64,000 bases of DNA from Sinanaerobacter chloroacetimidivorans (GCF_018128545.1 NZ_JAGSND010000001.1:358153-422152), one strand, 5' to 3'; numbered from the stretch's first letter, positions 24,403-34,767 are shown. Program-made: numbers and translations. Notes: generated by a model from the sequence alone, not told the origin.

Positions 24403-24984
24403 ATGAACAACATTGTAGATCAATATGTAGCAAAATTGGTAGAAGAGAATGTAGTTGATGATATTGGCGTATTAAAAATCCGTTACGCTATATCGGCTTT
24501 AGCAAGTGAAATAGTAAAAACGATGGTAATGGTTGTAGTATTTTATATGTTGGACTTGCTTGCTCCGTTTCTTTTTACAATGGCAATCATAATTCCCGTT
24601 AGAATTGCCTCAGGAGGACTTCATTTTAGCAGTAACATTGGATGTTTTCTTGCCAGTCTAACATTTTTCATCCTTTCAGTATTGCTGCTTCCTCAAATTC
24701 AACTAACTACCATCACGTATCATTTTATTCTTCTTCTCAGTGCTGCTGTGATTTGGGTCGCCCCACTTGTTCCTTCGAAACAGAGGCCTATCATCAGCAG
24801 AGAAAAATACTTATTTAATAAGTATCTTTCAATTATCTTTTCTAGTGTTTATGTTATTTTGCTTCTTTTTATTTTGGACAATCAATATTTCGTAATTTGT
24901 GGGATATGGGCTTTATTCTTACAAGCATCACAATTATTTTTCTTAAACATAGTAAAAATTTTTAGGAGGTTTCTAAATGTTTAA
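24403..24984 (+). CDS. agrB: AgrB-like autoinducer-processing membrane peptidase
   Basis: 193 residues with several membrane helices. The catalytic region RIASGGLHFSSNIGCF contains the His (74) and Cys (81) dyad in the AgrB spacing H-x6-C. AgrB enzymes cut the C-terminal tail from the AgrD precursor and cyclise the signalling peptide at the cytoplasmic face. GGCGGAG precedes the start. Its stop overlaps the agrD start by 8 bp, so the two are translated together. This is one of the few plus-strand genes in the window. Confidence 0.92.
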   Translation: MNNIVDQYVAKLVEENVVDDIGVLKIRYAISALASEIVKTMVMVVVFYMLDLLAPFLFTMAIIIPVRIASGGLHFSSNIGCFLASLTFFILSVLLLPQIQLTTITYHFILLLSAAVIWVAPLVPSKQRPIISREKYLFNKYLSIIFSSVYVILLLFILDNQYFVICGIWALFLQASQLFFLNIVKIFRRFLNV

Positions 24985-25111
24985 AAAGCTATCAAATCTA
25001 CTTTTCGTCTCAGCTGCTTGCTTTTTATTGGTGGTTGCAGATGCTGCAATGTCAACTACATCCCTTGTTTATCATGGAGAACCTGATTGCCCTAAAGAAT
25101 TATTAAAATAA
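24977..25111 (+). CDS. agrD: AgrD-like cyclic peptide autoinducer precursor
   Basis: 44 residues, preceded by AGGAGG. It has the three AgrD parts: an amphipathic membrane-associating leader (MFKKLSNLLFVSAACFLLVV), a short core, and an acidic/Pro tail GEPDCPKELLK resembling the conserved CPxEL or VPKEL recognition tail. In the core TTSLVYH no Cys is at the usual ring position; Ser29 is five residues from His33. The expected signal is therefore a lactone (Ser) rather than a thiolactone ring, with SLVYH as the likely macrocycle (inference). Cys15 is in the leader and Cys38 in the tail. Its 3' end overlaps the opposing kinase gene by 9 bp. Confidence 0.85.
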   Translation: MFKKLSNLLFVSAACFLLVVADAAMSTTSLVYHGEPDCPKELLK

Positions 25112-26374
25112 TACTTGGACAACCAGTTGGTTTTCTTCACAAAAAATATTAAGTTTGCCGTTATATTTAGATGCTGTACTTTTTACATTATAGAGCCCAT
25201 ATCCTCTCCTGTCTCCATCTTTAGTTGAATATCCTTTTTTGCTCATTAAGCCATAATTTTCGCTGGTTTGGGGGAAATAAGTGTTTCTGACTTCAATAAT
25301 TTTTTGATCGTTTTCAATATCTAGTGTAATAAATACTTTTCTGTCATTTAATTCTAAGTTTTTTACATAATCAAATGCGTTGTCAATTAGGTTCCCTATT
25401 ATTTCAATTAGCTCGTACTTCTGGCAAGGAAAATCAGGGAAAGTTTTAGCGGGTAAATAATAAAAACTAATGTGATTTTGTGCGGCGTCATTAGCCTTCA
25501 CGTAAAGAAGACCGTTTACAACACTATCGCCGGTTTGATAGGATATGTTTTTATATCCTTGTTCTCTTTTATTTATTGTAAGTTCATTTATATAATCTTC
25601 TATGCTTTTTATTGCATCTTCGGACTTGTTCGTATGTATCAGGCCTTCAATGGTCTGTATATGTTTTCTGAATTCATGTTTTTCTGCATATAAACCATTT
25701 ATAAGATTCTCTGTCATTTCCATATACTGTTCATGTATTATGATCATTTCTTTTTGTTTTCTTTCATCTGTCAGTTTTTTCATCAAATAAACGTTCATAA
25801 TAACCCATAATAATGCAAACATTATTAAAATTCCTATATCACCATAAAAAGCTTTACTGTTTGTATCCCAAATATATAATGTAAAAATTGAAAGTACAAA
25901 TAAATTACCTGCTATTAAATATATTTCTTCATTATAAGTAGAATAAAATGGTCGGATTCTTAATTGTAAAACTCGGCTTCTTCCTAAAAATAGGCATATA
26001 ATTAAAATAAGTATTAAATGAATAAATCTTTCCGCTATACTTAAAGTATCAATATCTTTTATAAAATTACTTATAAAAATAAATAGTAATTGTGTTGTAG
26101 CATAAATAGCTAAAGTAAAAATATATTCAAAAAAAACACTGATAATCCTAATTCGTGTCATAAATGAAAGTAAAACAACAAAAGTCATATAATTTATAAG
26201 ATATCCAACTGGAACATAAAAAGCATCGGTAAGAGTTGTTATCGATGCAACAGTTAATGCAATAATTAATACTTTAGATTTATTTTCAAGATATTTCGAG
26301 TTAAATAAATTCAATACAAAACAAATTGATAACGCTTCAATAAAAGATCCTGCAAAAGTTTCATAAAGATTCAT
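25103..26374 (-). CDS. AgrC-like sensor histidine kinase (GHKL)
   Basis: 423 residues from ATG 26374 (AAGG 8 nt upstream). An N-terminal sensor of six or so membrane helices (1-200) contains VPVGYLINY and YIWDT, then a linker helix LTDERKQKEMIIIHEQ. The dimerisation motif KHEFRKHIQTI has the phospho-accepting His at about 233 (equivalent to the RHDYxNHL of AgrC). The GHKL ATPase has N-box NLIDNAFDYV (about 328) and G-box GYGLYNV (about 391). It should sense the AgrD-derived peptide and phosphorylate the upstream response regulator. It is the last gene of regulator-chimera-kinase and overlaps the chimera by 14 bp. Confidence 0.9.
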   Translation of the reverse strand: MNLYETFAGSFIEALSICFVLNLFNSKYLENKSKVLIIALTVASITTLTDAFYVPVGYLINYMTFVVLLSFMTRIRIISVFFEYIFTLAIYATTQLLFIFISNFIKDIDTLSIAERFIHLILILIICLFLGRSRVLQLRIRPFYSTYNEEIYLIAGNLFVLSIFTLYIWDTNSKAFYGDIGILIMFALLWVIMNVYLMKKLTDERKQKEMIIIHEQYMEMTENLINGLYAEKHEFRKHIQTIEGLIHTNKSEDAIKSIEDYINELTINKREQGYKNISYQTGDSVVNGLLYVKANDAAQNHISFYYLPAKTFPDFPCQKYELIEIIGNLIDNAFDYVKNLELNDRKVFITLDIENDQKIIEVRNTYFPQTSENYGLMSKKGYSTKDGDRRGYGLYNVKSTASKYNGKLNIFCEENQLVVQVLF

Positions 26375-27473
26375 ATTCTTCACCTTCCTTATTTACTAAA
26401 TGTTTGTATTTGCATATTAGTTCTTGATAATATTTACTATCAAGATAAACAGACTCTTTTTTGTCTTTCAACAGAATCGCGTATTGTTTATTATTCAAAT
26501 TTCTAATTCCATCTATTTTTTTCATATTTATCGCTAAAAATTTGTGGCATTTTATAAAAAACTCAACATTTATCGTATCCATCACTTCTTTAAGACTGAT
26601 TCCAATAAGTCTTAGAACTTTGCTGCTTGTATGCAGAAGACAATAATTGTGTTTCTTTTCTGCATAATAAATTTCTTCAATATTAACGAGAATTTCTCCC
26701 TCATCTGTAGTAAAAAATACCATTTTGCCCTTTTCATTATCCTTATTTTTTACCATCTCGTTTGGCAAATCTATATTCATTTCTTCAAAAGATGTATTGA
26801 TTAAATCTTTAGACATAAGTATATTTTGTTCATGTAACGCAATTATCTTTTTTTGTTTATAATCGTCCGTCAGTTTTTTTAATAAGTAAGCATTTAAAAC
26901 AAACCATAGCAGAGTTATAGCAGTAATTACAATAATATTTTCATTATATACACTGAGATCGGTATCCCAAATATAAAGACAAATAATAGATAGTACAAAG
27001 AGGTTCACTGCAATCAATTCTGTTTGTATCTTATATTTCCTATAGAAGGGTCGAACTTTAAGCTGTAATTTTCTATTTCTTCCTACAACAATACTGACAA
27101 TTAATATTAACAGTAAATGAATTGCGATCTCCGTTCTTGTCATCATGGGCTGTGCTCCAATGTTACTTGAAATATAAATTAAAATCGTCTGAAACAGAAG
27201 AATGATAGCTGAAGAAAAGAGGAATTCAAAAAAAACTTCCATAATATTAATTTTTAAAAGCAAAGAAAATAAGATAATGATTGCAGCATAATTTATAAGA
27301 TAACCAACGGGTACCATTAACGTATCTGTAGCAACAATAATTACCGCTGTAATAAGAGGCAATAAAATTACTATATATTTATTTTCCAGATATTTTGAAT
27401 TAAAAATGTTCATAAAGAACAGCAATGTCAGTATTTCAAAAAAAGACCCTATCAACGTCTCATACCACGTCAT
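26361..27473 (-). CDS. Chimera: AgrC-type membrane sensor fused to a LytTR DNA-binding domain
   Basis: 370 residues. Residues 1-220 are clearly paralogous to the neighbouring kinase sensor: shared NSKYLENK, VPVGYLINY, RPFY, YIWDT and the LKKLTD..KQK..I.LHEQ linker. Where the kinase continues into KHEFRKH, this protein passes through a charged linker (about 225-250) into a LytTR domain (251-360) resembling the response regulator's: FFTTDEGEILVN..EIYYAE, IGISLKEVMDT, KCHKFLAINMKKI, DKKESVYL.SKYYQ. There is no kinase and no receiver domain. It would be a membrane-anchored one-component receptor, or a decoy that competes for peptide or DNA (inference). AAGGTG lies 8 nt before ATG. Confidence 0.88.
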   Translation of the reverse strand: MTWYETLIGSFFEILTLLFFMNIFNSKYLENKYIVILLPLITAVIIVATDTLMVPVGYLINYAAIIILFSLLLKINIMEVFFEFLFSSAIILLFQTILIYISSNIGAQPMMTRTEIAIHLLLILIVSIVVGRNRKLQLKVRPFYRKYKIQTELIAVNLFVLSIICLYIWDTDLSVYNENIIVITAITLLWFVLNAYLLKKLTDDYKQKKIIALHEQNILMSKDLINTSFEEMNIDLPNEMVKNKDNEKGKMVFFTTDEGEILVNIEEIYYAEKKHNYCLLHTSSKVLRLIGISLKEVMDTINVEFFIKCHKFLAINMKKIDGIRNLNNKQYAILLKDKKESVYLDSKYYQELICKYKHLVNKEGEEYESL

Positions 27474-27485
27474 AATACATACACC

Positions 27486-28241
27486 TTACCCTTCCTTTTT
27501 GGCTAACTGCTTGTACTTTTGAAAAACATCCTGATAGTATTTGCTGCTAAGATCAATAGATTCTTTCTTGTCTCTGAAGGTAATTTGCCATAGACGGTAA
27601 TTCAATTCGATGATGCCAAATATTTTCTTCACATTAACGGCAAAGGACTTATGACAACGCAAAAAATATTCGTCGTTCACGGTATCAATTACCTCTTTTA
27701 AGCTGATTCCAATAATTCGAAAAATTTGGTTTTCCGTATAAAGATAACAATTGTTTCGCTTGATTTCTGCATAATAGATTTCATCAGGATTGATTAAAAA
27801 CTCTCCCTGTTCGGTGGTGAAAAGTACCATTCTGCTTTTCTCGGCCGTTTTCTCTTGTTGACCTTCTTTTTTTATCACAAGGTCAATTAAAGTCATTAGC
27901 TTAGAACTGAATTCATCCAAAGGAAACGGTTTTACAATATAGTCATAGCAATGAAGTTCTTTAAAAACTTCCAGCTGATTTTGAGAATAGCCGGTAATGA
28001 AAACGATATAAGACAAAGCGTAATCAGGCATTGCCCGGATTTTTCTTGCCAGGGAAAAGCCGTCTATTCCAGGCAAATCGACGTCCAGGAAAAAGATATC
28101 TATTTTCGTCTCATCTAATATCTTTAATGCCTCTTCTCCGGTTGATACGCATATGATATTGACATTTTGAGAAGTTGATATCGAATTTTTATATATCTGC
28201 ACATCAGCAATAGAGTCTTCTACTATTAATATATGTACCAT
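27486..28241 (-). CDS. AgrA-like LytTR response regulator
   Basis: 251 residues. Receiver domain 1-120 with acidic pocket ED at residues 8-9, phospho-accepting Asp53 (FFLDVDLPG), Thr83 (FITGY) and Lys104 (VKPF). The LytTR DNA-binding domain spans about 138-245 (LFTTEQGEFLINPDEIYYAE, RCHKSFAVNVKKI). GAGG precedes the start. First gene of the operon with the chimera 12 bp downstream. Its probable target is the tandem ACATTTCGT pair at the agrB promoter. A Spo0A-type box lies in its own upstream region. Confidence 0.92.
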   Translation of the reverse strand: MVHILIVEDSIADVQIYKNSISTSQNVNIICVSTGEEALKILDETKIDIFFLDVDLPGIDGFSLARKIRAMPDYALSYIVFITGYSQNQLEVFKELHCYDYIVKPFPLDEFSSKLMTLIDLVIKKEGQQEKTAEKSRMVLFTTEQGEFLINPDEIYYAEIKRNNCYLYTENQIFRIIGISLKEVIDTVNDEYFLRCHKSFAVNVKKIFGIIELNYRLWQITFRDKKESIDLSSKYYQDVFQKYKQLAKKEG

Positions 28242-28514
28242 TTTTTACCTCTTAGTTTAATCTAACTTTTAATCTATATAATAACATATTTTTCGACATA
28301 AATATTTGGTATTTCTGCATTCTTTTTTATTTTTTCAAAATTAAAGAAGAACAAGCAGAAAGTAAAAAAACTTTTTCCAAAGTTGTTTTATATTCGATTA
28401 CTATTATAAGTTTTTATAGAATTCAAGTAAATATCTATTTTTATCGAAATAAGGTATCACGCCGGATATATTTAGTACCAAGCGAATGCCACTTATTGAA
28501 TAAATCGGGTAATG
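28242..28514. other. Upstream region of the response-regulator operon
   Basis: AT-rich, no gene. On the minus strand it holds a TATATA -10 candidate (28275-28280) and a perfect TGTCGAA Spo0A-type box (28292-28298). I did not find a second copy of the LytTR half-sites here, so autoregulation of this operon is not supported by sequence. Confidence 0.5.
28292..28298 (-). promoter_or_regulatory. Spo0A (0A) box candidate before the response regulator
   Basis: TGTCGAA on the minus strand equals the 0A-box consensus TGNCGAA. It is embedded in TTTATGTCGAAAA, about 50 bp upstream of the start codon and 11 bp upstream of TATATA. A 7-mer alone is weak evidence, but the surrounding 14 nt are identical to the box before gltB. 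Confidence 0.45.
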
Positions 28515-28573
28515 AAAAGGCAAAAGCAACCGATATTATTCTGATCCAGATATTATCGATTGCTTTTCCTTTT
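28515..28573 (-). terminator. Terminator-like hairpin after gltD
   Basis: The arms AAAAGCAACCGATA (28522-28535) and TATCGATTGCTTTT (28554-28567) pair with one mismatch and extend through AAAAGG/CCTTTT with a bulge. Read on the minus strand it lies 60-120 bp after the gltD stop and is followed by a T-rich stretch. Confidence 0.6.
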
Positions 28574-28635
28574 GGTTGTATTATGATCAAGCAGGATAGT
28601 GGCAAAATCTATCCTGTCGACTACAGATACGGAGA

Positions 28636-30120
28636 TTACTTAATTACACTTTTCCCCATAAGATATTGATCCACTTCTCTTGCTGCCAGCTTTCCCTCTT
28701 GAATAGCCCAGACAACAAGGCTCTGACCTCTCCTTCCGTCCCCTGCTGCAAATACTTTTTCCGCATTGGTTTCAAATATTTCATAGTCTGCTTTTATATT
28801 GCTTCTTGCATCCCGTTCAAGCTTTAACTCGGCAGGTATCGTATCCTCCGGTCCGAGGAAACCCATGGCCAGCAAGACCAAATCTGCCTTCCAGACTTTC
28901 TCGGTTCCGGGAATCTCCAGTGGAATCTTCCTGCCTGCGCCGTCTGCTGCCCAGGTTACATTGACAGTATGTACTTCTGCAACCTCACCTTTCTCATTTC
29001 CAACAAGTTTTACGGTGGAAACCAGATAGTTACGAGGATCCTGGCCAAATAAAGCGATCGCTTCCTCCTGCCCGTAATCGACTTTTAGCTTGACGGGCCA
29101 CTCAGGCCATGGATTACTGTCCTCTATTCGATCTGTTGGAGGTTCTGGCATGATTTCCAGTTGATTGACACTTTTGCAGCCATGTCTGATGGCAGTACCC
29201 ACACAATCTGTTCCCGTATCGCCGCCGCCAATGACTATGACATTTTTATTTTTCGCACTGATATAGCTTTTATCCTTCAACCCGGAATCCAGGAGGCTTT
29301 TGGTATTTGCTTTCAGAAAGTCCACTGCAAAGTGAATCCCTTTCAGATCCTTTCCTTCCACTTCAATTCCTCTTGGTTTGGTTGCACCGATACACAAAAC
29401 AACTGCATCATACTGATCGACCAATTCTTGAGCAGAAATATCTTTTCCCACTTCCATGTTCAAGATAAAGTTAATTCCGGAGGCTTTCATAAGTGCGATA
29501 CGCCTCTCAACAACCTTCTTGGAAAGCTTCATATTAGGGATACCGTACATCAGCAAGCCGCCAGGCCTGTCACTTCTCTCATAAACAGTGACTTGATGTC
29601 CCACTGCATTGAGATAGTATGCTGCAGATAAACCTGAAGGGCCTGAACCCACCACAGCTATTTTCTTTCCGGTATCTTTACCTTTCTTTGGTTGTACCCA
29701 GCCTTTTTCAAATGCATTCTCGATAATGGCATGTTCAATACTGTTTACTGCCACAGCCTCCATAATATAGCCCTCTGTACAGGCTCCTTCACAAGGGGCC
29801 GGACAAACACTCCCGGTAAATTCCGGGAACGGATTCTTTCGGATCAAACGCTTGTATGCCTCTTCCCATTGTCCCTTATAAACCAAGTCATTCCACTCCG
29901 GAATTAGATTATGTACCGGACATCCAGAAGCCATTCCATTTAACATGACCCCCCCATGGCAGAAGGGAACACCACAATTCATGCATCTGGCACCCTGTAT
30001 TTTGATTTCATCCGGCTTCTGTGCCAGCTTAATTTCATCCCAGTCCTCGATTCTATCTAGAGGAGGACGCTTTTGGGGAGTCTTTCTATCGTATTCTAAA
30101 AATCCTGTTGCTTTACCCAT
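28636..30120 (-). CDS. gltD: Glutamate synthase (NADPH) small subunit
   Basis: 494 residues. An N-terminal Fe-S domain with cysteine clusters RCMNCGVPFCH and SVCPAPCEGAC is followed by two Rossmann dinucleotide sites: FAD GSGPSGLSAAYYL (about 155) and NADPH IGGGDTGTDCVGTA (about 300). The C-terminal FAADGRRGQSLVVWAIQEG closes the FAD site. It passes electrons from NADPH to the large subunit for making two glutamates from glutamine and 2-oxoglutarate. AGGAGG precedes ATG; 12 bp after gltB. Confidence 0.96.
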   Translation of the reverse strand: MGKATGFLEYDRKTPQKRPPLDRIEDWDEIKLAQKPDEIKIQGARCMNCGVPFCHGGVMLNGMASGCPVHNLIPEWNDLVYKGQWEEAYKRLIRKNPFPEFTGSVCPAPCEGACTEGYIMEAVAVNSIEHAIIENAFEKGWVQPKKGKDTGKKIAVVGSGPSGLSAAYYLNAVGHQVTVYERSDRPGGLLMYGIPNMKLSKKVVERRIALMKASGINFILNMEVGKDISAQELVDQYDAVVLCIGATKPRGIEVEGKDLKGIHFAVDFLKANTKSLLDSGLKDKSYISAKNKNVIVIGGGDTGTDCVGTAIRHGCKSVNQLEIMPEPPTDRIEDSNPWPEWPVKLKVDYGQEEAIALFGQDPRNYLVSTVKLVGNEKGEVAEVHTVNVTWAADGAGRKIPLEIPGTEKVWKADLVLLAMGFLGPEDTIPAELKLERDARSNIKADYEIFETNAEKVFAAGDGRRGQSLVVWAIQEGKLAAREVDQYLMGKSVIK

Positions 30121-30132
30121 CGTGATCTCCTC

Positions 30133-33100
30133 CTATTCATCTCTGAAATTCTCTGCAAATGCAGCCATAAGCGCTTCCTCTCCGTTCAGGCCGGCTTCAT
30201 AGGCTTTGTTTATGTTGGTTTGAATACGCTTATAGTCTTTCGGTATCACCTTGGTAAATCTGTTTATAAAGTTAGCCCAGTCTGCCAGAATTGCCTTACC
30301 CTGAAGACTGTCTGTATAGGTAACATGATTTTGAATCATAAGCTTTACTTCATTGATTTCTTTCTCAGTTTCCAATTTTTCAAGAAGTACCATGGACTGA
30401 TTGCAGTAAACCGGATCAAAGTCAAGAATGTAAGCAATTCCGCCGGACATTCCTGCTGCAAAGTTTCTCCCGGTTTTACCAAGGATAACGACTCGACCGC
30501 CTGTCATATATTCACATCCATGTTCTCCGACTCCTTCTACAACGGCTTTTATACCGCTGTTTCTGACACAGAATCGTTCTCCGGCCAAACCGTTTATGTA
30601 TGCTTCGCCTGAAGTGGCACCGTAAAATGCAACGTTCCCGATGAGAATATTTTTATCAGGCTCGAAGTCTGATGTTTTCGGCGGGTACACGATAATTTTG
30701 CCGCCGGAAAGTCCCTTCCCGATATAGTCGTTAGCGTCTCCTTCCAGTTCCAGGAACATGCCCTTTGGAATAAAGGCACCAAAGCTCTGACCTGCAGATC
30801 CAACAAAGGACAGTTTAATCGTATCTTCAGGAAGTCCTTTTTCTCCGTATCGCTTAGAGATTTCACTTCCAACAATGGTTCCCACCACCCGGTCCACGTT
30901 ATTGATCTTCAATTTTGCTCGAATCGCTTTCTTTTCTTCCAGAGCATGCTTGCACATTCTAAGAAGCTTTTTCATATCCAGCGTTTCTTCCAGCATATGG
31001 TTCTGCGAATGTTTATGATATCTGCCCACATCAGCACCCACATAAGGTTGATAAAGAATTCGGGAGAGATCTACCAGAGAAGCCTTCCAGTGCTTGATAT
31101 ATTCCTTACCTTTCAGCTTATCCGTACGTCCTACCATTTCATTTATTGTTCGGAAGCCTAGCTTCGCCATGATTTCACGCATTTCCTGAGCCACAAACCT
31201 CATAAAGTTTTCAACATATTCAGGTTTTCCTTTAAAATTCTTTCTCAGCTTTTCATCCTGGGTTGCGATACCGGCCGGACAGGTATTCAGATTGCAGACT
31301 CTCATCATAACACAGCCTAGAGCAATGAGCGGTGTGGTTGCGAAGCCAAATTCTTCAGCACCCAACATGGCTGCGATAACCACATCTCTGCCGGTGAGAA
31401 GCTTTCCGTCTGTTTCTAAAATAACGCGATCCCTTAATTTATTCAGCAGTAAGGTCTGATGGGTTTCTGACAGACCCAGCTCCCATGGAAGTCCTGCATT
31501 TCGGATACTGGTCATAGGGGATGCTCCCGTTCCGCCATCGTATCCGCTGACCAGTATGACGTCTGCCTTTCCCTTGGCTACTCCTGCCGCGATAGTTCCA
31601 ACACCTACTTCTGAAACAAGCTTTACGTTGATTCTTGCATCTCGGTTGGCATTTTTCAAATCATGAATCAGCTCGGCAAGATCTTCTATGGAATAGATAT
31701 CATGGTGCGGCGGCGGTGAAATGAGCCCTACACCAGGGGTAGAATGCCTGACTTTTGCAATGGAGGGGTAAACCTTTGGTCCTGGAAGCTGTCCTCCTTC
31801 TCCCGGTTTTGCTCCCTGAGCCATTTTAATTTGAATTTCTTTCGCATTAACCAGAAAATTACTGGTTACGCCAAATCGTCCGGATGCAACCTGTTTGATG
31901 GCACTGTTTCCTGAATCTTTATTATCAGTTACTTTAAACCTTTCTTTATCTTCTCCGCCTTCCCCGGTGTTGTTCTTTCCGCCGAGACGGTTCATGGCCA
32001 CGGCCAGACACTCATGCGCTTCCTTGCTGATGGATCCATAGGACATGGCGCCTGTCTTAAATCTCTTCACGATGGATTCTACCGGTTCCACTTCTTCAAT
32101 GGGTATGGTGTCTCCTGGAAGGATATTAAAGTCAAGAAGGTTTCGCAGTGTATAAATTTCCTTGTCGTTTATTTTCCTGGAATAGCTCTTGAATAAGCCG
32201 TAATTTCCTTCTCTGCAAGCTCTTTGAAGCAAATAGATGGTTTCCGGATTGTAAAGGTGGATTTCCCCGTCTTCTTTACACTGGAACTGACCGCCAATCT
32301 CCAGCGTATCCGCGTAAGGAGAATTTTCATCATACGCGCTTTCATGTCTCATTTGATTTTCCATAGCGATTTCTTCCAAGCCGATTCCTTCTATTCTGGA
32401 AGGGGTCATGGTAAAGTGCTTTTCTATTAAATCACTATTTAAACCGATGGCTTCAAAAATTTGCGCTCCATGATAGCTTCGCATGGTCGAAATACCCATT
32501 TTGGTCAGCACCTTCAAAACACCCTTAACAGCAGCCTTGATAAAGATTTTCTCTGCCTTCTCATAGGATTTTCCTTCTAAAAGATTCTTTTCTGCGAGAT
32601 CCTTTAACGTTTCATAGGCGAGATAAGGATTAATTGCCGTTACACCGTAACCGATCAATGTGCAGAAATGATGCACTTCTCTTGGTTCGCCGGATTCAAG
32701 AACCAGACCTACATTGGTTCTGTTCTCTCTTCTGATCAGATGATGATGGAGCCCTGAAGAGGCCAGCAGTGCAGGAATAGCCGCCTGATTCTCATTAACT
32801 CCTCTATCTGAAAGAATAATGATATTCGCACCTTCACTGATAGCTTTATCCGCCTGTCTGAAGATCCTGTCTAATGCTCTTTCCATGGCTTTTGAGCCGT
32901 CTTTCACCTTATAAAGCATGGATATGGTAACTGCCTTAAACTTATCATTATTCAGATTTTTTAATGTCAGCAACTGTTTATTGGTAAGAATGGGATGTTC
33001 CAGTAAAATACTGGCTGCTTTCTCTCCGTCCGGATCCAGCAAATTCCCTGTATCTCCCAATAGAATACTGCTTGATGTTACAATTTCCTCTCTGATTCCA

Positions 33101-34701
33101 TCAATAGGAGGATTGGTTACCTGCGCGAAAAGCTGTTTAAAGTATAAGTACAGCATCTGAGGTTTTTCTGAAAGAACTGCCAATGGCGAGTCCATTCCCA
33201 TAGATCCGATGGGGTCCTCCTCCTGCAAAATCATAGGCAATAGAATTTTATTCACATCTTCATAGGTATAGCCAAAGGCCTTCTGAAGCTTGATCAGTCC
33301 TTCCGTGAGTGGCTCTTCTTCCTGATCTGAAACAGGAATATCCTTAAATTTCACGATATGTCTTTTGTTCCATTCACTATAGGGATGAGCGGTAGCTATT
33401 TCTTTCTTTATTTCTTCATCTGCGATGATTCTTTTCTCCGTGGTGTCAATGAGCAACATCTTGCCCGGTTCCAGTCTGCCTTTATATTGAATATTTTCAG
33501 GCTTTATATCAATAACTCCGACTTCTGAAGCCAGAATCACCTTTTCGTCTTTCGTAACATAATATCTGGAAGGTCTGAGTCCATTGCGATCCAATACACT
33601 GCCGATGATCTCACCATCTGTAAATGCCATAGCTGCCGGACCATCCCAGGGCTCCATAATAAAATCATGAAATTCATAAAAATCCTTTTTCTCTTGAGTC
33701 ATCAGTTCATTTTTTTCCCAAGGTTCCGGAATCATCATCATCACTGCATGAGGAAGTGTTCTTCCGGTAAGAGAAAGAAATTCCACGCAGTTGTCAAACA
33801 TGGCCGAATCACTGCCCGTTTCATCAATAATTGGAAAGAGTTTTGTAAAGTCATCGAAAAGTGGAGAATCTATACATTTTTGCCTGGCCTTCATCCAGTT
33901 TACATTACCGCGTATGGTGTTAATTTCGCCGTTATGAACAATATATCGATTTGGATGCGCTCTTTCCCAGCTCGGAAAGGTGTTTGTGCTGAATCTGGAA
34001 TGAACCATACCCAGTGCCGATACAAAATCCAGGTCGGAAAGATCCAGATAAAAGCTTCTGAGCTGCTGAGCCGTAAGCATTCCCTTGTACACGATGGTTT
34101 TTGAAGACAGGCTCACTATGTAAAAGGTTCCTCCTTTGTCTTCGCACATGGGTACAATGATCTTCTCTGCTCGTTTTCTTATCGTATACAGTTTTCTTTC
34201 GAATTCTTTTTCATCACTGATATCATTGCCTTTTTCTATGAAGACCTGAATAAATCTTGGCATGATGGCTTTTGCACCTTCCCCGATGGTTCTTTTATCG
34301 ATGGGGACTTCTCTCCAGCCCAGTATTTTCTGTCCTTCTTCCAGGACGATGGATTCAAAGGTATCCATTTGGGTTTTGCGAAATTCATCATATCTATGAG
34401 CAAAGATCATTCCTACCCCATAGCTTCCTTTTTCCGGTAAAGGAAAGCCCAGTACTTCACATTCCCTTTGGAAGAAATCGTGAGGTATCTGGACCAGGAT
34501 TCCGGCTCCGTCACCAGTATTTTCGTCTGCTCCACTGGCACCCCTATGGCTGAGATTTTCTAATACCGTTAATGCTTCATCTACAATTTCATGTGTCTTC
34601 TCTCCTTTAATATTTACGACAAATCCCATTCCGCAAGCGTCATGTTCATATGCCGGATCATATAGACCCTGTTTTCTGTTTTGTTGATCATAATTTTCCA
34701 T
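30133..34701 (-). CDS. gltB: Glutamate synthase large subunit
   Basis: About 1522 residues. A short propeptide precedes Cys23 in [10 protein letters not shown], the N-terminal nucleophile of the class II glutamine amidotransferase. The central domain is followed by the FMN synthase domain ([41 protein letters not shown]), the 3Fe-4S cysteines in [15 protein letters not shown], and a C-terminal beta-helix GXGXG domain ([20 protein letters not shown]). The start is uncertain: ATG 34701 has only a distant AAAGGG, and an in-frame start 11 codons upstream lacks any ribosome site. Confidence 0.95.
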   Translation of the reverse strand: MENYDQQNRKQGLYDPAYEHDACGMGFVVNIKGEKTHEIVDEALTVLENLSHRGASGADENTGDGAGILVQIPHDFFQRECEVLGFPLPEKGSYGVGMIFAHRYDEFRKTQMDTFESIVLEEGQKILGWREVPIDKRTIGEGAKAIMPRFIQVFIEKGNDISDEKEFERKLYTIRKRAEKIIVPMCEDKGGTFYIVSLSSKTIVYKGMLTAQQLRSFYLDLSDLDFVSALGMVHSRFSTNTFPSWERAHPNRYIVHNGEINTIRGNVNWMKARQKCIDSPLFDDFTKLFPIIDETGSDSAMFDNCVEFLSLTGRTLPHAVMMMIPEPWEKNELMTQEKKDFYEFHDFIMEPWDGPAAMAFTDGEIIGSVLDRNGLRPSRYYVTKDEKVILASEVGVIDIKPENIQYKGRLEPGKMLLIDTTEKRIIADEEIKKEIATAHPYSEWNKRHIVKFKDIPVSDQEEEPLTEGLIKLQKAFGYTYEDVNKILLPMILQEEDPIGSMGMDSPLAVLSEKPQMLYLYFKQLFAQVTNPPIDGIREEIVTSSSILLGDTGNLLDPDGEKAASILLEHPILTNKQLLTLKNLNNDKFKAVTISMLYKVKDGSKAMERALDRIFRQADKAISEGANIIILSDRGVNENQAAIPALLASSGLHHHLIRRENRTNVGLVLESGEPREVHHFCTLIGYGVTAINPYLAYETLKDLAEKNLLEGKSYEKAEKIFIKAAVKGVLKVLTKMGISTMRSYHGAQIFEAIGLNSDLIEKHFTMTPSRIEGIGLEEIAMENQMRHESAYDENSPYADTLEIGGQFQCKEDGEIHLYNPETIYLLQRACREGNYGLFKSYSRKINDKEIYTLRNLLDFNILPGDTIPIEEVEPVESIVKRFKTGAMSYGSISKEAHECLAVAMNRLGGKNNTGEGGEDKERFKVTDNKDSGNSAIKQVASGRFGVTSNFLVNAKEIQIKMAQGAKPGEGGQLPGPKVYPSIAKVRHSTPGVGLISPPPHHDIYSIEDLAELIHDLKNANRDARINVKLVSEVGVGTIAAGVAKGKADVILVSGYDGGTGASPMTSIRNAGLPWELGLSETHQTLLLNKLRDRVILETDGKLLTGRDVVIAAMLGAEEFGFATTPLIALGCVMMRVCNLNTCPAGIATQDEKLRKNFKGKPEYVENFMRFVAQEMREIMAKLGFRTINEMVGRTDKLKGKEYIKHWKASLVDLSRILYQPYVGADVGRYHKHSQNHMLEETLDMKKLLRMCKHALEEKKAIRAKLKINNVDRVVGTIVGSEISKRYGEKGLPEDTIKLSFVGSAGQSFGAFIPKGMFLELEGDANDYIGKGLSGGKIIVYPPKTSDFEPDKNILIGNVAFYGATSGEAYINGLAGERFCVRNSGIKAVVEGVGEHGCEYMTGGRVVILGKTGRNFAAGMSGGIAYILDFDPVYCNQSMVLLEKLETEKEINEVKLMIQNHVTYTDSLQGKAILADWANFINRFTKVIPKDYKRIQTNINKAYEAGLNGEEALMAAFAENFRDE

Positions 34702-34740
34702 TCTTTTTATCACACCCTTTGTAAAGATTTTCATTATGTT

Positions 34741-34747
34741 TTCGACA
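34741..34747 (-). promoter_or_regulatory. Spo0A (0A) box candidate in the gltB leader
   Basis: Perfect TGTCGAA on the minus strand, about 14-20 bp downstream of the predicted transcription start, where a bound Spo0A would block transcription. It lies in a small palindrome TTATGT-CGAAA-ACATAA. The 14-nt context matches the box before the response regulator. Confidence 0.45.
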
Positions 34748-34767
34748 TAAATTTCAATTTAAATTTG

